NCBI GenBank assembly: GCA_012514355.1
Contig: JAAZAL010000048.1
Span: forward strand, 1-6,734
Source: Candidatus Dojkabacteria bacterium
GTDB taxonomy: Bacteria; Patescibacteriota; Dojkabacteria; SC72
Direction: 5' to 3'
Length of the DNA: 6,734 nt
The notes beneath the pieces were generated by a model that saw only the letters and a program-made list of their open reading frames with translations, did no database searches and was not told where the DNA came from. Below, one piece after another: positions 4,118-6,734 of this stretch; positions within the stretch are counted from its first letter, which is position 1, and every line of letters begins with the position of its first letter. The translations under genes were made by a program, and so were the position numbers.

Positions 4118-6734
4118 ATTTGTATGCTCCACTTCCTAATGCTACCACGAGAACTGCGATTATGAAATATTTGTAATCAGACCAGAAGGACTCTAGGGTA
4201 TCACTGTCTTCCTCTTTCTCCTCTTCTTTCTCATCTTCTGATTCTACATCTTCGTCTCCTTTAACCTCTCCGCTCTCATCTTCTTTCTCCTCTTCTGGAG
4301 TAGTTTCTTCTCCTGCTACTTCACCTTCCTCTTCTCCAGTTATTTCAGTTGGAGTTATTGGTGCTGGTGTTCTTACAATGGTAACAATATTATCTGTTAC
4401 TAATGTAGATACATTGTTGTAATCATCGACAGATCTTACAGCGTAGTAATATTCTTTTGAGCAATCTGTAATACTGCTATCAGTGTATGAAGATATTACA
4501 TTTGCAGATACTGATAGATATGGTTTTTTTATTAGGGTTGTATCATCTGCATAGAATGATTTCTGATTGTCTGATCTAAAAATCTGTACTTTAGATGTAG
4601 TTGATTTGAATTTAAGAGTATATGTACATGTTCCCTTACTCTTAGAATATTCTGTTACTGGTAATGGCTTGTCTAGCTCAATCTGAACACTTACCTTATC
4701 TGACATCTTAGAGTCAGTACCTGCAGTTGCAACTACGTAGAATTCATATGTCCCGCTACTTGTTATTAGAGAAGGTGTTACTTCACAATCTCCACTATTT
4801 GAAGTTTTAGGTAAATCAAAGGGTACTCCATCTTTGTAACACTGAACAGAGATTGGTCTCCCTGCAAGATCAATTGCAACATATCCAATATCAAAGGTCG
4901 TTTTACTAGTTGGACTTTGTGGCTCTTCAATTCTAACTTCGATATTTTCTCCAAGAGCAAGAATATTTGTTGGTTTTACAAAGGTAAACACTCCTAAAAG
5001 GATTAGTCCTGTGACTACCAATCTACTAGTCTTTTTCTTTGGATTAAGTATTAAGAATACAAATCCTAAAATCATAGATATTAATGCTCCTAATGTTATA
5101 TATGTGTCTGCACCTGTGGCTGGTAAGGTAATGGATGCTCCTAATACCTCTCCTCCATCTAATTCCGGAGCTTCACTCACTCTTACTTGAGTACCAACAA
5201 AGTTCTGGTCTACAATACCATTATTAATTTCAAATTCAGATTCTTCTGATAAAGCAAGTATTGTTAATCCTCTAACACCAGTACCCTGTGCAAAGGTTAA
5301 ATCAGGATATATTCCTGCATCTACATTTCCAGTTACTAAAGCGGTATAGGTAATAGTAATAACTTCGTCTTTTTCCATATCTCCTAAATCCCATTGCCCT
5401 GGTGATGCGTATACAACTCCAGAAGTATCTAAAGGACCATGAACATCAGATACTGCACTAAATGTTTCACTCTGAGGAACAAACCCTTCTGGAGGGAGAT
5501 TTATTAGTGTCACCCCTGTAACAGGTCCTTTAAGAGCTCTTACAGTAATTGTATATGTAAAGGTATCACCTATTTGTAGTGTGTTGGGCCAACTATCATT
5601 AGTTTCACTAATATATAGCTCAGATTCTTCAACATTACCAAAGTTAAATTCACAACTTTCTGAGTCGTTACAATCATTTGGTAGTGTTATGATGTGACAT
5701 GAAGGTTCTGCTGGTTCTCCAGGATACGTTTGAGCCCAATTAGAAGGTATCTCTTCACATATTTTGTATTCACCTGGTAGCAAATCTTCAAACAAATACG
5801 AACCAAATTGATTAGAATCTTCAGTATTGCTACTTGTTAACATATATTGCTCACCTTCGTCCCATTTACCATTCTTATTTGTATCTATAAATATTTTCCA
5901 ACCTGAAAGTCGTGGCTCTAATTCACACTCACTTTTATCTTCCTCCAATAATATGCCTCTAACCTGTTCAAAAATACTACTTGGCTCTTCCTGAATACAA
6001 CTTCTATCACGATCTCTGTCAAGATCATTCCATTTATATCCATGTACATCTGTTCTAGTTAGTGTGTTAAAGCCTACACAGTAATATGTTTGACCATATT
6101 CTGGTGTATTTAACCACTCCCAGTTATCATAGTTCATTACATCGTTATAACAGTAGAACTCAGCAGATTCATTATTAGAGTTATTACCATATTCACCATA
6201 TGTAAATGGTATGTAATTTTCTTGCAGCACTTCTCTTAATTCTAATCTTCCCCCTAGTAGATTATCTATTTGTACTGAAGATCCAAATGTATTCCAATTA
6301 CCACCACCGTATCCAATTACTTCATCACCTGGATTTCCTGCACCTTCATATGCCCATTCAAATTCCCAATCTGGAACAACTCTACATTTACCCTCTTTAT
6401 CGCTTAAGAATTGATCTATCCTTCCCTGTGTTATTGGATTACCATCTGATTTAATTGCTCCCCAATTTGGTAAATCTTCTTCATAATCACAGACGATCTT
6501 GGTAGCTTTAATGGTTACAGGAGCATCTATTCTATTCTTGATAGTAAAATTTTCAGTAATATCATTAATTGTAACTTCAAGCCCTTTTCCACTTATATCA
6601 ACCCAACCGTCTTTTAGATACTCGTCTAAAATATATTGTCCGTATGGTACTGCTTTTAGAGTAACACATCCATTTCCTTTTGTAGTACCCTCTGCCCAAG
6701 TATTTACTTTGAATATTTCAAATGTAAAATCGGA
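4098..6734 (-). CDS. Large multidomain surface protein with internal LPATG signal, partial at N-terminus
   Basis: The frame is open for 878 codons from the right edge to TAA 4098-4100; its start lies outside the window. A GTG at 6228-6230 is only an internal valine codon, since homologous-looking sequence continues upstream. Numbered from the edge: residues 1-68 resemble the end of a Cna-B/SpaA repeat (PYGQYILDEY). Residues 72-225 form a Cys/Trp-rich module (TKIVCD, DLPNWG, YIPFTYG, YYCVGFN). Residues 229-368 are an SdrD B-like domain (HGYKWNDLD, DTNKNGKWDEGE, LLPGEYKICEE). Residues 371-493 are DUF11. LPATG is at 537-541, with a hydrophobic stretch at 546-563 and KKK at 566-568. A second hydrophobic stretch (572-586) ends in an ILA-type signal-peptide region. 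Then come Ig-like (595-687) and Fn3-like (688-786) domains, an acidic spacer (801-848), a helix (856-874) and RRKK. It probably mediates surface attachment or forms an envelope layer; the ligand is unknown. Confidence 0.9.
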   Translation of the reverse strand, partial: SDFTFEIFKVNTWAEGTTKGNGCVTLKAVPYGQYILDEYLKDGWVDISGKGLEVTINDITENFTIKNRIDAPVTIKATKIVCDYEEDLPNWGAIKSDGNPITQGRIDQFLSDKEGKCRVVPDWEFEWAYEGAGNPGDEVIGYGGGNWNTFGSSVQIDNLLGGRLELREVLQENYIPFTYGEYGNNSNNESAEFYCYNDVMNYDNWEWLNTPEYGQTYYCVGFNTLTRTDVHGYKWNDLDRDRDRSCIQEEPSSIFEQVRGILLEEDKSECELEPRLSGWKIFIDTNKNGKWDEGEQYMLTSSNTEDSNQFGSYLFEDLLPGEYKICEEIPSNWAQTYPGEPAEPSCHIITLPNDCNDSESCEFNFGNVEESELYISETNDSWPNTLQIGDTFTYTITVRALKGPVTGVTLINLPPEGFVPQSETFSAVSDVHGPLDTSGVVYASPGQWDLGDMEKDEVITITYTALVTGNVDAGIYPDLTFAQGTGVRGLTILALSEESEFEINNGIVDQNFVGTQVRVSEAPELDGGEVLGASITLPATGADTYITLGALISMILGFVFLILNPKKKTSRLVVTGLILLGVFTFVKPTNILALGENIEVRIEEPQSPTSKTTFDIGYVAIDLAGRPISVQCYKDGVPFDLPKTSNSGDCEVTPSLITSSGTYEFYVVATAGTDSKMSDKVSVQIELDKPLPVTEYSKSKGTCTYTLKFKSTTSKVQIFRSDNQKSFYADDTTLIKKPYLSVSANVISSYTDSSITDCSKEYYYAVRSVDDYNNVSTLVTDNIVTIVRTPAPITPTEITGEEEGEVAGEETTPEEEKEDESGEVKGDEDVESEDEKEEEKEEDSDTLESFWSDYKYFIIAVLVVALGSGAYKYVRRKK
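4127..4130 (-). promoter_or_regulatory. Ribosome binding site that decides the sortase start
   Basis: The minus strand reads GGAG within the last codons of the surface-protein gene, 9 nt before ATG 4115-4117. The alternative GTG at 4130-4132 overlaps this site, and the AGGA before it leaves only 1 nt of spacing. The ATG is therefore the better start. Confidence 0.6.
4191..4334 (-). repeat. Low-complexity acidic spacer (Glu/Asp-rich) in the surface protein
   Basis: About 48 codons, mostly GAA, GAG and GAT, encode a run of Glu and Asp with a few Lys, Ser and Thr. The DNA is strongly purine-biased on the minus strand. It lies between the Fn3-like domain and the last membrane helix, so it is likely an extended, negatively charged stalk. 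Such tracts change length easily and are poor evidence of homology. Confidence 0.8.
4956..5039 (-). other. Signal-peptide-like segment embedded in the surface ORF
   Basis: The encoded residues run KKKTSR, then a hydrophobic core LVVTGLILLGVFTFV, then KPTNILA followed by LGEN. This has the n, h and c regions of a bacterial signal peptide, with a possible signal peptidase site after ILA. It lies directly behind the sorting signal, and the KKK serves both. No ATG precedes KKK at the place where a separate gene would start. Confidence 0.6.
5046..5126 (-). other. Internal cell-wall sorting signal (LPATG, hydrophobic segment, KKK just beyond)
   Basis: LPATG is encoded at 5112-5126. It is preceded by GGEVLGAS and followed by a hydrophobic stretch (5046-5099) and NPKKK. 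This is the full three-part sorting signal, which normally ends a protein. Here about 310 more residues follow in frame. Sortase cleavage would release the N-terminal part onto the envelope and leave the rest in the membrane. Confidence 0.85.

Noticed and set aside
4191..4334. Tandem repeat or microsatellite in the acidic tract
   Set aside because: There is no regular unit; it is a Glu/Asp-rich coding tract with mixed GAA, GAG and GAT codons.
4375..4423. Nested short inverted repeats (ACAATG/CATTGT and GTAACA/TGTTAC)
   Set aside because: Two 6-bp arms with an 11-nt asymmetric bulge in A+T-rich coding sequence fit chance and codon repetition (Val, Thr, Asn).
4778..4960. Minus-strand 60-codon frame inside the surface gene
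   Set aside because: It is out of frame within the Ig-like domain and its product is low-complexity, so it is a shadow of the real gene.
6228..6230. GTG as the start codon of the surface-protein gene
   Set aside because: The frame stays open for 168 more codons to the window edge and encodes recognisable surface-module sequence, so this is an internal valine.
6206..6454. Plus-strand 82-codon frame opposite the surface gene
   Set aside because: The Leu/His/Tyr-rich product is what the complement of this coding region gives; no ribosome binding site or family resemblance.
1..6734. Recoded UGA (Gracilibacteria/Absconditabacteria-type genetic code)
   Set aside because: No in-frame TGA occurs in any of the five genes, so there is no sign of recoding here.

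Overview
The window is A+T-rich and all of its genes lie on the minus strand, so transcription runs from high to low coordinates. Five protein genes fill it almost completely. In reading order they are: a large cell-surface protein (open at the right edge), a membrane-anchored sortase, FolD, GlyA, and a large ThyX-like protein (open at the left edge). The standard genetic code works throughout, with no in-frame TGA. The surface domains (an SdrD-type B repeat, a DUF11 domain, an LPATG signal preceded by VLGAS), the very compact layout and the form of the folate enzymes suggest a Candidate Phyla Radiation (Patescibacteria) bacterium. That assignment is inference from gene style; no marker gene is present.

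Right half (about 3452-6734), cell surface. The surface ORF has no stop codon from the window edge to 4098. In order it encodes: the end of a Cna-B/SpaA-like repeat, a Cys/Trp-rich module, an SdrD B-like domain with a Ca-binding-type loop, a DUF11 domain, an LPATG sorting signal with hydrophobic segment and KKK, a second signal-peptide-like segment, two Ig/Fn3-like beta domains, an acidic spacer, a final membrane helix and an RRKK tail. It reads like two surface proteins joined in frame. The sortase gene overlaps its end by 20 nt and is presumably the enzyme that acts on the LPATG site. A perfect 14-bp inverted repeat with a 7-nt loop lies just inside the sortase coding sequence.

Left half (1-3394), one-carbon metabolism. 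folD, glyA and the thyX-like gene overlap or nearly touch. GlyA makes 5,10-methylene-THF from serine, FolD oxidises it, and a ThyX-type enzyme would use it to methylate dUMP. FolD carries Lys where the family has a Gln needed for cyclohydrolase activity, so it may be a dehydrogenase only. The ThyX-like protein is a tandem form: the first domain has lost the RHR signature and the second keeps it.

No tRNA, rRNA, CRISPR array, insertion sequence or convincing intrinsic terminator was seen. No gene-free stretch exceeds 57 nt.
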